Of a stretch of 64,000 nucleotides of DNA, positions 29,201 through 36,028 are shown piece after piece. The stretch is taken from assembly GCA_947498325.1 (NCBI GenBank), contig CANMKE010000006.1, forward strand, positions 1-64,000, written 5' to 3'. Origin of the DNA: an uncultured Persicobacter sp. Its GTDB lineage: Bacteria > Bacteroidota > Bacteroidia > Cytophagales > Cyclobacteriaceae. Made by a program: the position numbers and the translations under genes. Within the stretch, counting starts at the first letter, position 1. Each line of letters starts with the position of its first letter. The notes below the pieces were generated by a model. That model ran no database searches, was not told the origin of the DNA, and saw only the letters and a list, made by a program, of their open reading frames with translations.

Positions 29201-29788
29201 AACTGGAGAGCAGATGCTGAGGTCACCATTCATTTTGATTTTCATGACAAGAAGATTGGTGAAGAAGAAAACTTATACCTGTGGTCCTGGATCGAAAATC
29301 ATGAAAATGAAAAGATTGACAATGGAGCTTGGGAACAGTCCTCAGAAAATGCAAAGCTTACCAATTTAGGCCATGGGCAATACGAAATCAAAATGGTGCC
29401 TACAGCGTATTTCCATGCTACGGCGAGCCAGATTAAGAATGATGGCTTAAATTTCTTGGTAAAAACCAAGGAAGGCGGAATGAAATCGGATAATTTTGGC
29501 CCTTTTAAATCTAATTTAGTAACCGCAATTAAGCCTCAGGTTCCTGAAGCAAAAGTTTTCCCTAACCCAACCTCTGGCATTCTTCACATCAGTAACCTTA
29601 GTGGCTGGGAAGGAAACGTGGGCGTTCGTGTCATGAACAGCTTTGGGCAGCAGTTGTATTTTGCGACTTACCACGCAAACCAGCAGGGAGAAATTGTTTT
29701 GGATCTTTCCTCTTATGCCAGTGGGCAGTACATTATTCAATTGTACAATGAGCATAAACGCTTGATAAAAAAGATTATCAAATTATAA
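26240..29788 (+). CDS. T9SS-secreted GH13 alpha-amylase-family enzyme
   Basis: The 1182-residue product has a signal peptide (cleaved near QVSA|QS), N-terminal beta-sandwich domains (about 25-320, the last CBM48/E-set-like), a GH13 catalytic barrel (about 370-800), further beta modules and a C-terminal T9SS type A sorting domain (about 1105-1182, with VFPNPTSG). Catalytic residues are all present: nucleophile Asp545 (GFRFDF), acid/base Glu592 (ILEHL) and stabiliser Asp659 (ESHDEE). It probably cuts starch or related alpha-glucans outside the cell and feeds the SusCD pair. Amylase, neopullulanase or debranching activity cannot be told apart by eye. It has its own terminator and a candidate LacI operator upstream. 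Confidence 0.93.
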   Translation: MHQGKLLLLTVFYLFIQQVSAQSITVSPERFRASDEITITCDVTGNSQLEALSDAWAWIWVPGDPNGFSAFTNVNPAGDGQEAVKFTKGENHIWTLKVRPTDIFNESADKITRLGILIKGRDWPDGQSSDVFFDVDQQGVLTVNMTKSTDDMLNVGEQVTFTATASESSHLQISDQHDAVLKEADNVTSLNYTFTAQEAGQFSFHTQATVGDETATASLNVIVKPTVIVEKMPEGLKIGPNYDANDPTKVTFVLQDPAKLKQFVTVIGDFYDNAWAVQPNHVMKLDDTGDANYWWLTVTGLEPGKEYLYQYLLDGSIKIADPYADKISDPSDQYIDDARYPNLIPYPADKTDKRASFFQTNQQAYQWSDATINFQKPEKSALMVYELHLRDFTKEQTYDAAIKKLDYIKSLGINCIELMPVNEFEGNSSWGYNPNFYFAVDKWYGSKNELKRFIDEAHERGMAVVIDMVLNHSFHSSPFVRMYNHGDYGDPTSDNPWYNEKGNFIGTDLNWGADFNHESIWTKQLVDSVNTYWMDQYKVDGFRFDFTKGFTNEIKEGADKWGSRKDDSRIAILKRMYQKIEDFGTNAYVILEHLTDWDEEAILAKEGMLLWTGAGPHHEFVKATQGNNANLIEQYYGNRTGDGDLEGTKALVSYMESHDEERLKYEADINGEKVNAYDLTKEEYNIDRLKLMSAFFVPVPGPKMIWQFGELGYDVSINQIEKDGDVSDDYRTGEKPVMWEYNDAAENPERVKLRKVYTALMHLRSELKLYDASKENTKLELDDNNKIKVIHLKNAENVEVHIVGNFGMQGEEVPAAKLPNGTWYDYFSNGKEVTFDGQSNMLLGPGNFKVYINEPLNDYPEEGLINTALPFFKTNPGAVDKNKEATVIFYPAGGNQGLINTDNAKMMVKGIFKNPDTEATGSLDLIKVGDRFEGRFVPNTLLGLSDDTDLIGMEVYFENENGEKALDENDQAGLISFSFDRVTFNPENWRADAEVTIHFDFHDKKIGEEENLYLWSWIENHENEKIDNGAWEQSSENAKLTNLGHGQYEIKMVPTAYFHATASQIKNDGLNFLVKTKEGGMKSDNFGPFKSNLVTAIKPQVPEAKVFPNPTSGILHISNLSGWEGNVGVRVMNSFGQQLYFATYHANQQGEIVLDLSSYASGQYIIQLYNEHKRLIKKIIKL

Positions 29789-29805
29789 TTTTAACAAATT
29801 CTTTT

Positions 29806-29841
29806 AAAGGTGGTTCATCATTTGATGGGCCTCCTTTTTTT
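29806..29841 (+). terminator. Rho-independent terminator after the secreted GH13 gene
   Basis: A long stem (AAAGG-GG-CATC side with GATG-CC-CCTTT side, one mismatch and two G-U pairs) around ATTT is followed by seven T residues. Confidence 0.8.
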
Positions 29842-29960
29842 GTTGGAAATCAATGGTTTTCAAGACTTGTAATGACTTATTGATGAGAAATATTACATTC
29901 TTAAACCGGTTGATTTTAAGAAAGACTGACCCACGTCATGACTATGGTCATAAAAATCCC

Positions 29961-29968
29961 TAAATTTG
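29961..29968 (+). promoter_or_regulatory. -7 promoter element of the aldolase gene (TAAATTTG)
   Basis: An exact TAnnTTTG match 37 bp upstream of the ATG at 30006; no clear -33 TTG. A perfect AACCGGTT palindrome lies 49 bp further upstream (29904-29911). Confidence 0.68.
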
Positions 29969-30005
29969 CATTCAGAAAGACTTTATAGTTAACAAATATA
30001 TTATC

Positions 30006-31070
30006 ATGAAATTTCAATCAGGAGTAATTTTCGGTGAAGAGTTGAATAAACTTTTCCGTTATGCAAATGACAATAAGTTTGCTATTCCAGCAGTAAACAC
30101 AGTTGGTACTGATTCAATCAACGCAGTTTTGGAGACAGCTGCAAAAGTAAACTCTCCTGTTATCGTTCAATTCTCGAACGGTGGTGCGCAGTTCATCGCT
30201 GGTAAAGGTATTGGAAACGAAGGACAAAAAGGTGCTATTGCAGGTTCTATTGCTGGTGCTAAGCATGTTCACGCTATGGCAGAGCTTTACGGTGTGCCAG
30301 TTGTTGTTCATACTGACCACTGTGCTAAAAAATTGTTGCCTTGGATCGACGGTTTGTTGGATGCTTCTGAAGAGCACTTCAAAGCTACAGGTAAGCCTTT
30401 GTTCTCTTCTCATATGATCGACCTTTCTGAGGAGTCATTGGAAGAAAACATCGAAACTTGTGCGAAATACTTGAAGCGCATGGCGCCTATGGGCATGACT
30501 TTGGAAATCGAATTGGGAATCACTGGTGGTGAAGAAGATGGCGTTGACAACTCTGATGTTGATGAGTCTCGTCTTTACACTCGTCCTGAGGAAGTAGATT
30601 ACGCTTACACTGAGCTTTCTAAAATCTCTCCTAATTTCACTATCGCTGCCTCTTTCGGTAACGTTCACGGTGTTTATAAGCCAGGTAACGTGAAATTGAC
30701 TCCAACAATCTTGCGTGATTCTCAAGCTTACATCCAAGAGAAATACAACACAGAAGCTAACCCAGTAAACTTCGTATTCCACGGTGGTTCTGGTTCTGAG
30801 AAAGCAAAAATCGAAGAAGCTTTAGGTTACGGTGCGATCAAAATGAACATCGATACTGATACACAATGGGCTACTTGGAAAGGTGTTTTGGATTTCTACA
30901 AAGGAAACGAAGCATTCTTGCAAGGACAAATCGGTAACCCTAAAGGGGAAGACGAGCCAAACAAATCTTACTACGATCCTCGCAAGTGGTTGCGTGAAGC
31001 ACAAGTTTCATTCATCACTCGTTTGGAAGAAGCATTCAAAGATTTGAACTGTATCAATCGTAATGCTTAA
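30006..31070 (+). CDS. fba: Class II fructose-bisphosphate aldolase
   Basis: This zinc enzyme splits fructose-1,6-bisphosphate into glyceraldehyde-3-phosphate and dihydroxyacetone phosphate. The 354-residue product belongs to the longer FbaA subgroup. It has the zinc-binding and signature stretches VVVHTDHC, ELGITGGEEDG, NVHGVYKPG, FHGGSGS and KMNIDTDTQWA. Codon use is highly biased (GGT, AAC, TTC, CGT), unlike the flanking sugar-locus genes. It has its own promoter and terminator although it sits inside the maltodextrin locus. It may be the main glycolytic/gluconeogenic aldolase; whether a second copy exists outside the window is unknown. Confidence 0.97.
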   Translation: MKFQSGVIFGEELNKLFRYANDNKFAIPAVNTVGTDSINAVLETAAKVNSPVIVQFSNGGAQFIAGKGIGNEGQKGAIAGSIAGAKHVHAMAELYGVPVVVHTDHCAKKLLPWIDGLLDASEEHFKATGKPLFSSHMIDLSEESLEENIETCAKYLKRMAPMGMTLEIELGITGGEEDGVDNSDVDESRLYTRPEEVDYAYTELSKISPNFTIAASFGNVHGVYKPGNVKLTPTILRDSQAYIQEKYNTEANPVNFVFHGGSGSEKAKIEEALGYGAIKMNIDTDTQWATWKGVLDFYKGNEAFLQGQIGNPKGEDEPNKSYYDPRKWLREAQVSFITRLEEAFKDLNCINRNA

Positions 31071-31099
31071 TTTTTAGCATTATAAAAATATTGAATAAG

Positions 31100-31135
31100 A
31101 AAGGCATGAGGTGGTTTATCTCATGCCTTTTTTTT
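31100..31135 (+). terminator. Rho-independent terminator of the aldolase gene
   Basis: A perfect 11-bp stem AAAGGCATGAG / CTCATGCCTTT with a 9-nt loop and a T-tract. Confidence 0.9.
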
Positions 31136-31231
31136 ATCTTTACCTATCATTCCGTTACACAGGCCAACTCCCCAACTGGCAGTAATGAATACTTCGAGTG
31201 ATTTTTTCTCCTTATATTTTTATTGGTTTCA

Positions 31232-31248
31232 GCTGTTAAAATAACAGC
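31232..31248. promoter_or_regulatory. Inverted repeat upstream of the GH13 lipoprotein gene
   Basis: GCTGTTA-AAA-TAACAGC is a perfect 7-bp inverted repeat 65 bp before the ATG at 31314. It differs from the CAAACG-type sites elsewhere in the locus. It could be an operator for another regulator or a leader hairpin. Confidence 0.4.
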
Positions 31249-31313
31249 GGTTTTAGCGTCTTTTCAGTGGTTGATAGGTTCTAATAATTTATAATTATCC
31301 TTTCTATTACAGT

Positions 31314-33194
31314 ATGAAGAAGACATTTATCTTGGGTTGTGTGCTTGCAATGGGTATGGCCGCCTGTGGAGGTGAAAATCAGAAATCACAAGCTGACCAG
31401 CCCGCCAACATCACGTCTATGAAACAGCCAGAAGGCAAAGCGGTCGTTTATCAGGTATTTACCCGCCTGTTCGGAAATAAAAACACCACCAACAAACCAT
31501 GGGGAACCATTGACGAAAATGGTGTAGGTAAATACGATGATTTTACAGACAAAGCCCTTGATGAAATTCATAAAATGGGGGTCAACTATATTTGGTACAC
31601 TGGTGTGCCTCACCATGATGTGATCACAGATTATACCAAATATGGGATTTCAAATGACGATCCGGATGTAGTGAAAGGCCGGGCAGGTTCTCCTTATGCC
31701 GTAAAGGATTACTATAATGTAGATCCAGATATGGCCGTTGATCCTGCAAAAAGAATGGAGGAATTCGAAGCCCTGATCAAACGTACACACGATCATGGGA
31801 TGAAGGTCATTATCGATATTGTGCCTAATCACGTGGCAAGAAATTACGAATCTTTGCATGAAGGAGCGGAAGGTTTTGGCGTGGGTGACGATACCTCAGT
31901 AGAATACAAAAAAGACAACAACTTCTATTATATCCCTGGTAAGGCTTTTCAAGTGCCCCAGGATAAAAATTATAAGCCGCTTGGTGGAGATAAACATCCA
32001 CTTGCTGACGGTAAATTTGATGAAAATCCTGCGAAATGGACAGGTAACGGTTCCCGTGAGGCGCAACCGAATATCAATGACTGGTACGAAACGGTGAAAA
32101 TCAATTACGGTGTTCGCCCTGACGGAACGCACGATTTCCCTTCCTTACCTGAAGGATATGCTGAGAAGCCTGTGGCAGATCACTATGCTTTCTGGCAGGG
32201 TAAAGAGGTGCCTTCTTCGTGGGTGAAGTTCAAGGATATCGCCTTGTTTTGGACAAACAAAGGGGTAGATGGTTTCCGATATGATATGGCCGAAATGGTG
32301 CCTGTCGAGTTCTGGTCATATATGAACTCTGCGATCAAGCATGTGAATGAAGATGCCTTCCTAATGGCGGAAGTTTATAACCCACAACAATACCGTAACT
32401 ATATCCATTTGGGTAAAATGGATTACCTGTACGACAAAGTGGAGCTTTACGATACACTGAAGCACATCATGCAAGGACACGGAAGCACCGATCATATTGC
32501 GGCTATTCAGACTGGATTAAGTGATATTGAGCACCATATGTTGCATTTCCTTGAGAACCATGATGAGCAGCGTATTGCCGCACCAGAGTTTGCAGGCGAC
32601 ATGATGAAGGGGAAGCCTGCCATGGTTGTTTCTTCATTGATCTCTACTTCACCAACGATGATCTACTTCGGGCAGGAAGTAGGAGAGCCTGGTGCTGAAG
32701 ATGCAGGTTTTGGAACGCATTCAAGAACATCGATCTTTGATTATATCGGTGTACCTCACCACCAACGCTGGATGGATGGCGGAAAATTTGATGGCGCCAA
32801 GCTGACTGCCAAAGAAAAATCATTGAGAGATTTCTACGTACGCTTGTTGAACTTTACAGCCAAGAGCCCTGCATTAATGGGGGAGTATGCAGATATTCAT
32901 GCTTATAACCGTGAGAACAGTAAAGATTACACGGATAAACTTTACAGCTTCGTGCGTTGGAACAAGGATGAGCAATTAGTTGTGGTAAGTAATTTCGATG
33001 GCGCAAAAAGTGCGAAGGTAGAAATGAGCCTTCCTCCAGAAATTGTTAAAGCCTGGAACCTTAAAGATGGAGACAAGGTAACGATGATGGACCAACTTTA
33101 TCAGAAGGTATCTGCTGATTTGGTTATCGAAAATGGTATTGGCAAATTCAGTGTCAGCCTTGCGCCTTTACAATCTTATATTTTCAAGTTATAA
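31314..33194 (+). CDS. Surface or periplasmic GH13 alpha-amylase-family lipoprotein
   Basis: The 626-residue product has a lipobox MAAC (Cys18), so it is probably anchored in the outer membrane like SusG of Bacteroides. The GH13 barrel runs from about residue 40 to 520, with nucleophile Asp324 (GFRYDM), acid/base Glu353 (LMAEVYN) and stabiliser Asp417 (ENHDEQ); a C-terminal beta domain follows. A Ser/Asn-rich linker and a serine-free GGEN after the cysteine fit surface export, but that is inference. It is a standalone unit between two terminators. Its likely job is to cut starch oligosaccharides close to SusCD or in the periplasm. Confidence 0.92.
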   Translation: MKKTFILGCVLAMGMAACGGENQKSQADQPANITSMKQPEGKAVVYQVFTRLFGNKNTTNKPWGTIDENGVGKYDDFTDKALDEIHKMGVNYIWYTGVPHHDVITDYTKYGISNDDPDVVKGRAGSPYAVKDYYNVDPDMAVDPAKRMEEFEALIKRTHDHGMKVIIDIVPNHVARNYESLHEGAEGFGVGDDTSVEYKKDNNFYYIPGKAFQVPQDKNYKPLGGDKHPLADGKFDENPAKWTGNGSREAQPNINDWYETVKINYGVRPDGTHDFPSLPEGYAEKPVADHYAFWQGKEVPSSWVKFKDIALFWTNKGVDGFRYDMAEMVPVEFWSYMNSAIKHVNEDAFLMAEVYNPQQYRNYIHLGKMDYLYDKVELYDTLKHIMQGHGSTDHIAAIQTGLSDIEHHMLHFLENHDEQRIAAPEFAGDMMKGKPAMVVSSLISTSPTMIYFGQEVGEPGAEDAGFGTHSRTSIFDYIGVPHHQRWMDGGKFDGAKLTAKEKSLRDFYVRLLNFTAKSPALMGEYADIHAYNRENSKDYTDKLYSFVRWNKDEQLVVVSNFDGAKSAKVEMSLPPEIVKAWNLKDGDKVTMMDQLYQKVSADLVIENGIGKFSVSLAPLQSYIFKL

Positions 33195-33215
33195 GAAAAT
33201 CAATAGATGATCTTC

Positions 33216-33248
33216 AAAAGCCTTTCTCAGTTTGGGGAAGGCTTTTTT
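33216..33248 (+). terminator. Rho-independent terminator of the GH13 lipoprotein gene
   Basis: A 9-bp stem AAAAGCCTT / AAGGCTTTT, extendable by inner G-C and G-U pairs, is followed by a T-tract. Confidence 0.87.
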
Positions 33249-33316
33249 GTTCCTAAAGCTTTTTTGCTGCAAATATTGATCGCCTGCCAATAATTTTTGG
33301 CACATTTTCGATCATA

Positions 33317-33329
33317 GCAACCGTTTGCG
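33317..33329. promoter_or_regulatory. Candidate LacI-type operator upstream of the MFS transporter
   Basis: GCAACCGTTTGCG is a near-palindrome (5 of 6 arm pairs around CG) matching the sites at 26136 and 35051. It ends 53 bp before the -7 element at 33383, nearly the same spacing as at the pgmB promoter. Confidence 0.55.
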
Positions 33330-33382
33330 TAAAAGATTTATCGGCAAAAGAGGTGCTTTTTTCGGCTTTCTTAAAATCCGAG

Positions 33383-33390
33383 TATATTTG
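33383..33390 (+). promoter_or_regulatory. -7 promoter element (TATATTTG) of the MFS transporter
   Basis: An exact TAnnTTTG match 231 bp upstream of the ATG at 33622, with only a T-rich stretch at the -33 position. It implies a leader of more than 200 nt. Confidence 0.55.
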
Positions 33391-33621
33391 TAGTGTTAAA
33401 TCGTTAAATTAATAATTTTTTTAACGATTGAAGATCAACTCTTCGGTTTTTTGTTTGTTCTCTTGATAAGGGATTTAGCGCAAAAATATCCGTTATAGAT
33501 GATTTTTACCCCTGTCCGTCAGGCTTGTATTGATCGGCAGCAATAGATCAGGAAATAAATTTATATACAGCGTTGAGTGCCTTGGTGCTCAATCTTATAG
33601 CTATCTTTTTAATATATACAG

Positions 33622-34947
33622 ATGAAAGAACAACCAAAATTATCGTTTTGGCAAATGTGGAACGTCAGCTTCGGCTTCTTGGGCGTTCAGTTTGGTTTTG
33701 CTTTACAGAATGGAAACGTCAGCCGAATTCTTCAGGCTTTTGGTGCGGATATCCATCACTTGGGTTTTTTCTGGCTCGCTGCCCCAATAGCAGGAATAAT
33801 TATTCAGCCAATCATTGGTGGTGCCTCAGATAATAGCTGGTTTAAATATTTGCCCGGTGGACGTAAAGGACGACGTTTGCCCTTTATTCTTATAGGTGCT
33901 TTAGCAGCCATGGCAGCCATGTTCTTAATGCCGAATGCAGGCCTGTTTACCGCATTTATTCCTGCAATGTTCTTTGGTGCGATGATGTTGTTGCTCATGG
34001 ACGCCTCTTTCAACGTGACCATGCAGCCTTTCCGTGCTTTGGTAGGGGATATGGTGCCAAAGAAACAACGTGATAAAGGTTATGCTATTCAGTCGTTTTT
34101 GATCAATACTGGAGCTGTGGTTGGTTCTTTGTTGCCGTTTATATTGACACATCTTGGGGTAGCCAATGAGCCTGGTGTTGGAGAAAAAGTAGCTCCTTCT
34201 GTAACCTGGTCATTTTATATTGGTGGAGCGGCGCTTATTTTAACCGTTCTTTGGACCGCCTTCAGAACTAAAGAATACTCTCCGGAAGAGTATAAAGAAT
34301 TTCACCCAGTTCCTGAGGGTAAAAAGGAAAAGAAAAAAATGAATTTGATCAGCTTATTGGTGAATATGCCAAAGCCGATGATTCAGCTCGCGCTTGTGCA
34401 GTTCTTTTCATGGGTAGCCTTCTATTTTATGTGGGTATATGCCACCCCTGCAGTAGCAGAACATATTTGGCATTCTACAGATGCGCAATCGTTAGCGTAT
34501 AATGAAGCTGGGAACTGGGTAGGCGTCTTGTTCGCGGCCTATTCCTTGTTTGCTGCATTGTTTTCCATTGTCATGGCTGGCCTGGTAGAACGTTTCGGGC
34601 GAAAGTCGGTTTATGCTACCGCTTTAGTTTTGGGGGGTATTGGCTTGGCTGCATTCCCATTTATTCATGATAAATATACTTTGATTATAGCCATGGCAGG
34701 TGTTGGTATCGCTTGGGCAGCAATTTTGTCAATGCCTTTTGCAATACTTTCAGAAGTATTACCTTCAGATAAAATGGGGGTTTACATGGGAATTTTTAAC
34801 TTTACGATTGCGGGTCCTCAGATTCTTGCTGGTTTGTTCGGAGCCTCTATTGCAACAGCAATGGGTGCGCCAATCTGGATTATCTTTGCGGCAGGTATCT
34901 GCCTGTTACTTGGTGCGTTATCAGTCGCATTAGTAAAGCAAAAATAG
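33622..34947 (+). CDS. MFS sugar transporter, SLC45/maltose-type
   Basis: The 441-residue product has about 12 hydrophobic spans and the layout of the SLC45/glycoside-pentoside-hexuronide-like MFS carriers that move maltose or sucrose by cation symport. It shows PFILIGA after an RKGRRLP loop, and the conserved QPFRALVGDM and EVLPSDKMGVYMGIFN motifs. It precedes pgmB and the GH65 maltose phosphorylase, so inner-membrane uptake of maltose or maltodextrin is the likely role. It has its own promoter, with a candidate LacI operator upstream, and its own terminator. Confidence 0.9.
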   Translation: MKEQPKLSFWQMWNVSFGFLGVQFGFALQNGNVSRILQAFGADIHHLGFFWLAAPIAGIIIQPIIGGASDNSWFKYLPGGRKGRRLPFILIGALAAMAAMFLMPNAGLFTAFIPAMFFGAMMLLLMDASFNVTMQPFRALVGDMVPKKQRDKGYAIQSFLINTGAVVGSLLPFILTHLGVANEPGVGEKVAPSVTWSFYIGGAALILTVLWTAFRTKEYSPEEYKEFHPVPEGKKEKKKMNLISLLVNMPKPMIQLALVQFFSWVAFYFMWVYATPAVAEHIWHSTDAQSLAYNEAGNWVGVLFAAYSLFAALFSIVMAGLVERFGRKSVYATALVLGGIGLAAFPFIHDKYTLIIAMAGVGIAWAAILSMPFAILSEVLPSDKMGVYMGIFNFTIAGPQILAGLFGASIATAMGAPIWIIFAAGICLLLGALSVALVKQK

Positions 34948-35000
34948 AAAATTAAAATATTGCCAAATATCTTTATTTGTCATGAATAAGGATCTTTTAG

Positions 35001-35028
35001 AAACCCTCATTCCCTGAGGGTTTTTTTT
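35001..35028 (+). terminator. Rho-independent terminator of the MFS transporter
   Basis: A perfect 9-bp stem AAACCCTCA / TGAGGGTTT with a 5-nt loop and eight T residues. Confidence 0.9.
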
Positions 35029-35050
35029 ACGTCTAAACTTACATGGTTAT

Positions 35051-35063
35051 GCAAACGAGTGCG
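35051..35063. promoter_or_regulatory. Candidate LacI-type operator upstream of pgmB
   Basis: GCAAACGAGTGCG keeps the left half-site GCAAAC and the outer TGC of the right half. It ends 54 bp before the -7 element at 35118, matching the transporter promoter within 1 bp. Confidence 0.5.
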
Positions 35064-35117
35064 GAAAAGTTGCGTCTCATATTACAATAATTGTATTGTT
35101 AGTCGCTCTTTAAGCGT

Positions 35118-35125
35118 TAGATTTG
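35118..35125 (+). promoter_or_regulatory. -7 promoter element (TAGATTTG) of the pgmB unit
   Basis: An exact TAnnTTTG match 140 bp upstream of the ATG at 35266. The intervening leader carries the palindrome at 35187-35199. Confidence 0.55.
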
Positions 35126-35186
35126 ATATATGATCAAGTAAGGGATGGTCTTTTTGGTTTTTTTGTAATTACCATCCGCATGTAAG

Positions 35187-35199
35187 AACGATTATCGTT
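35187..35199. promoter_or_regulatory. Short palindrome in the pgmB leader
   Basis: AACGAT-T-ATCGTT is a perfect 6-bp inverted repeat around a single base, downstream of the predicted start of transcription. Its position would suit a repressor. The 10-mer GATTATCGTT also occurs near 14122 upstream of an unrelated gene, so chance is possible. Confidence 0.35.
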
Positions 35200-35265
35200 T
35201 AAACTGATTTATATTATATTAGGTGATGCTAATTTGGCACTCACACTTCAAAAGTAAAATTTCAG

Positions 35266-35916
35266 ATGATGAATATTAAAGGTTGCATTTTTGACTTAGA
35301 TGGCGTAGTTGTAGATACTGCGAAATACCACTTTTTGGCATGGAAAAAATTAGGCAAGGAGCTTGGTTTTGACTTTACTGAGCAGGATAACGAACGCCTG
35401 AAAGGAGTCAGTCGAATGCGTTCTTTGGATATTCTTTTGGAGATCGGTGGATTGTCGCTGACAGAAGAAGAGAAGGTTGCTGCGGCAACGAAAAAGAACG
35501 AATGGTATTTGGAGTATATCAAACAAATGAAGCCGGAGGAAATCCTTCCTGGTGTCCTTGATTTCTTCAAATCCTTAAAAGAAGCAGGTATTAAAATTGC
35601 ATTGGGCTCCGCATCAAAAAATGCGGTATTGATCCTCAATATCCTTGATATTAAAGGTTACTTCGACGTGATTGTTGATGGCAACTCGGTATCGAAAGCC
35701 AAGCCAGATCCTGAGGTATTTTTGCAGGGTGCTGAAAAATTAGGATTGACAGCCGAAGAGTGTGTCGTGTTTGAAGATGCTGAAGCAGGAGTGGAAGCAG
35801 CTAAAAATGGGGGGATGCGTTGTGTGGGTATTGGTGAGCCTGCTGTTCTTTCAAAAGCGGATGTTGTCGTTGATGGCTTCAACGCTTTCACCATCGAAAA
35901 TTTAAAACAACTATAA
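35266..35916 (+). CDS. pgmB: Beta-phosphoglucomutase
   Basis: PgmB turns beta-glucose-1-phosphate into glucose-6-phosphate, and so completes phosphorolytic maltose use. The 216-residue HAD-superfamily product has the nucleophile motif FDLDGVVVDT, the GSASKN motif II, Lys in SKAKPDPEVF and the acidic motif FEDAEAG. Family members have about 215-225 residues. It lies 112 bp upstream of GH65 maltose phosphorylase, which makes exactly this substrate, and the two are probably cotranscribed. Confidence 0.96.
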   Translation: MMNIKGCIFDLDGVVVDTAKYHFLAWKKLGKELGFDFTEQDNERLKGVSRMRSLDILLEIGGLSLTEEEKVAAATKKNEWYLEYIKQMKPEEILPGVLDFFKSLKEAGIKIALGSASKNAVLILNILDIKGYFDVIVDGNSVSKAKPDPEVFLQGAEKLGLTAEECVVFEDAEAGVEAAKNGGMRCVGIGEPAVLSKADVVVDGFNAFTIENLKQL

Positions 35917-36028
35917 ATCAACGCTCTGTAAAGAGACGCTGACGAACTATAAAATATGAGATCATTGCTGTTTTCGGTTGGGGAATTGGAAGGCAGCAAG
36001 TATTTTCTTTAGAATTTCATTTACTGAT

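Larger units (their letters stand above)
33195..33621. other. Intergenic region upstream of the MFS sugar transporter
   Basis: This 427-bp gap holds the terminator of the GH13 gene (33216-33248), a candidate LacI operator (33317-33329) and a -7 promoter element (33383-33390). The remaining 230 bp before the ATG is a long AT-rich leader with no small gene that I can support. Confidence 0.65.
34948..35265. other. Intergenic region upstream of pgmB
   Basis: This 318-bp gap holds the transporter terminator (35001-35028), a candidate LacI operator (35051-35063), a -7 element (35118-35125) and a short palindrome (35187-35199). A GGATGGT / ACCATCC pair of arms (about 35143 and 35171) could form a weak leader hairpin. 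No gene is visible. Confidence 0.6.
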
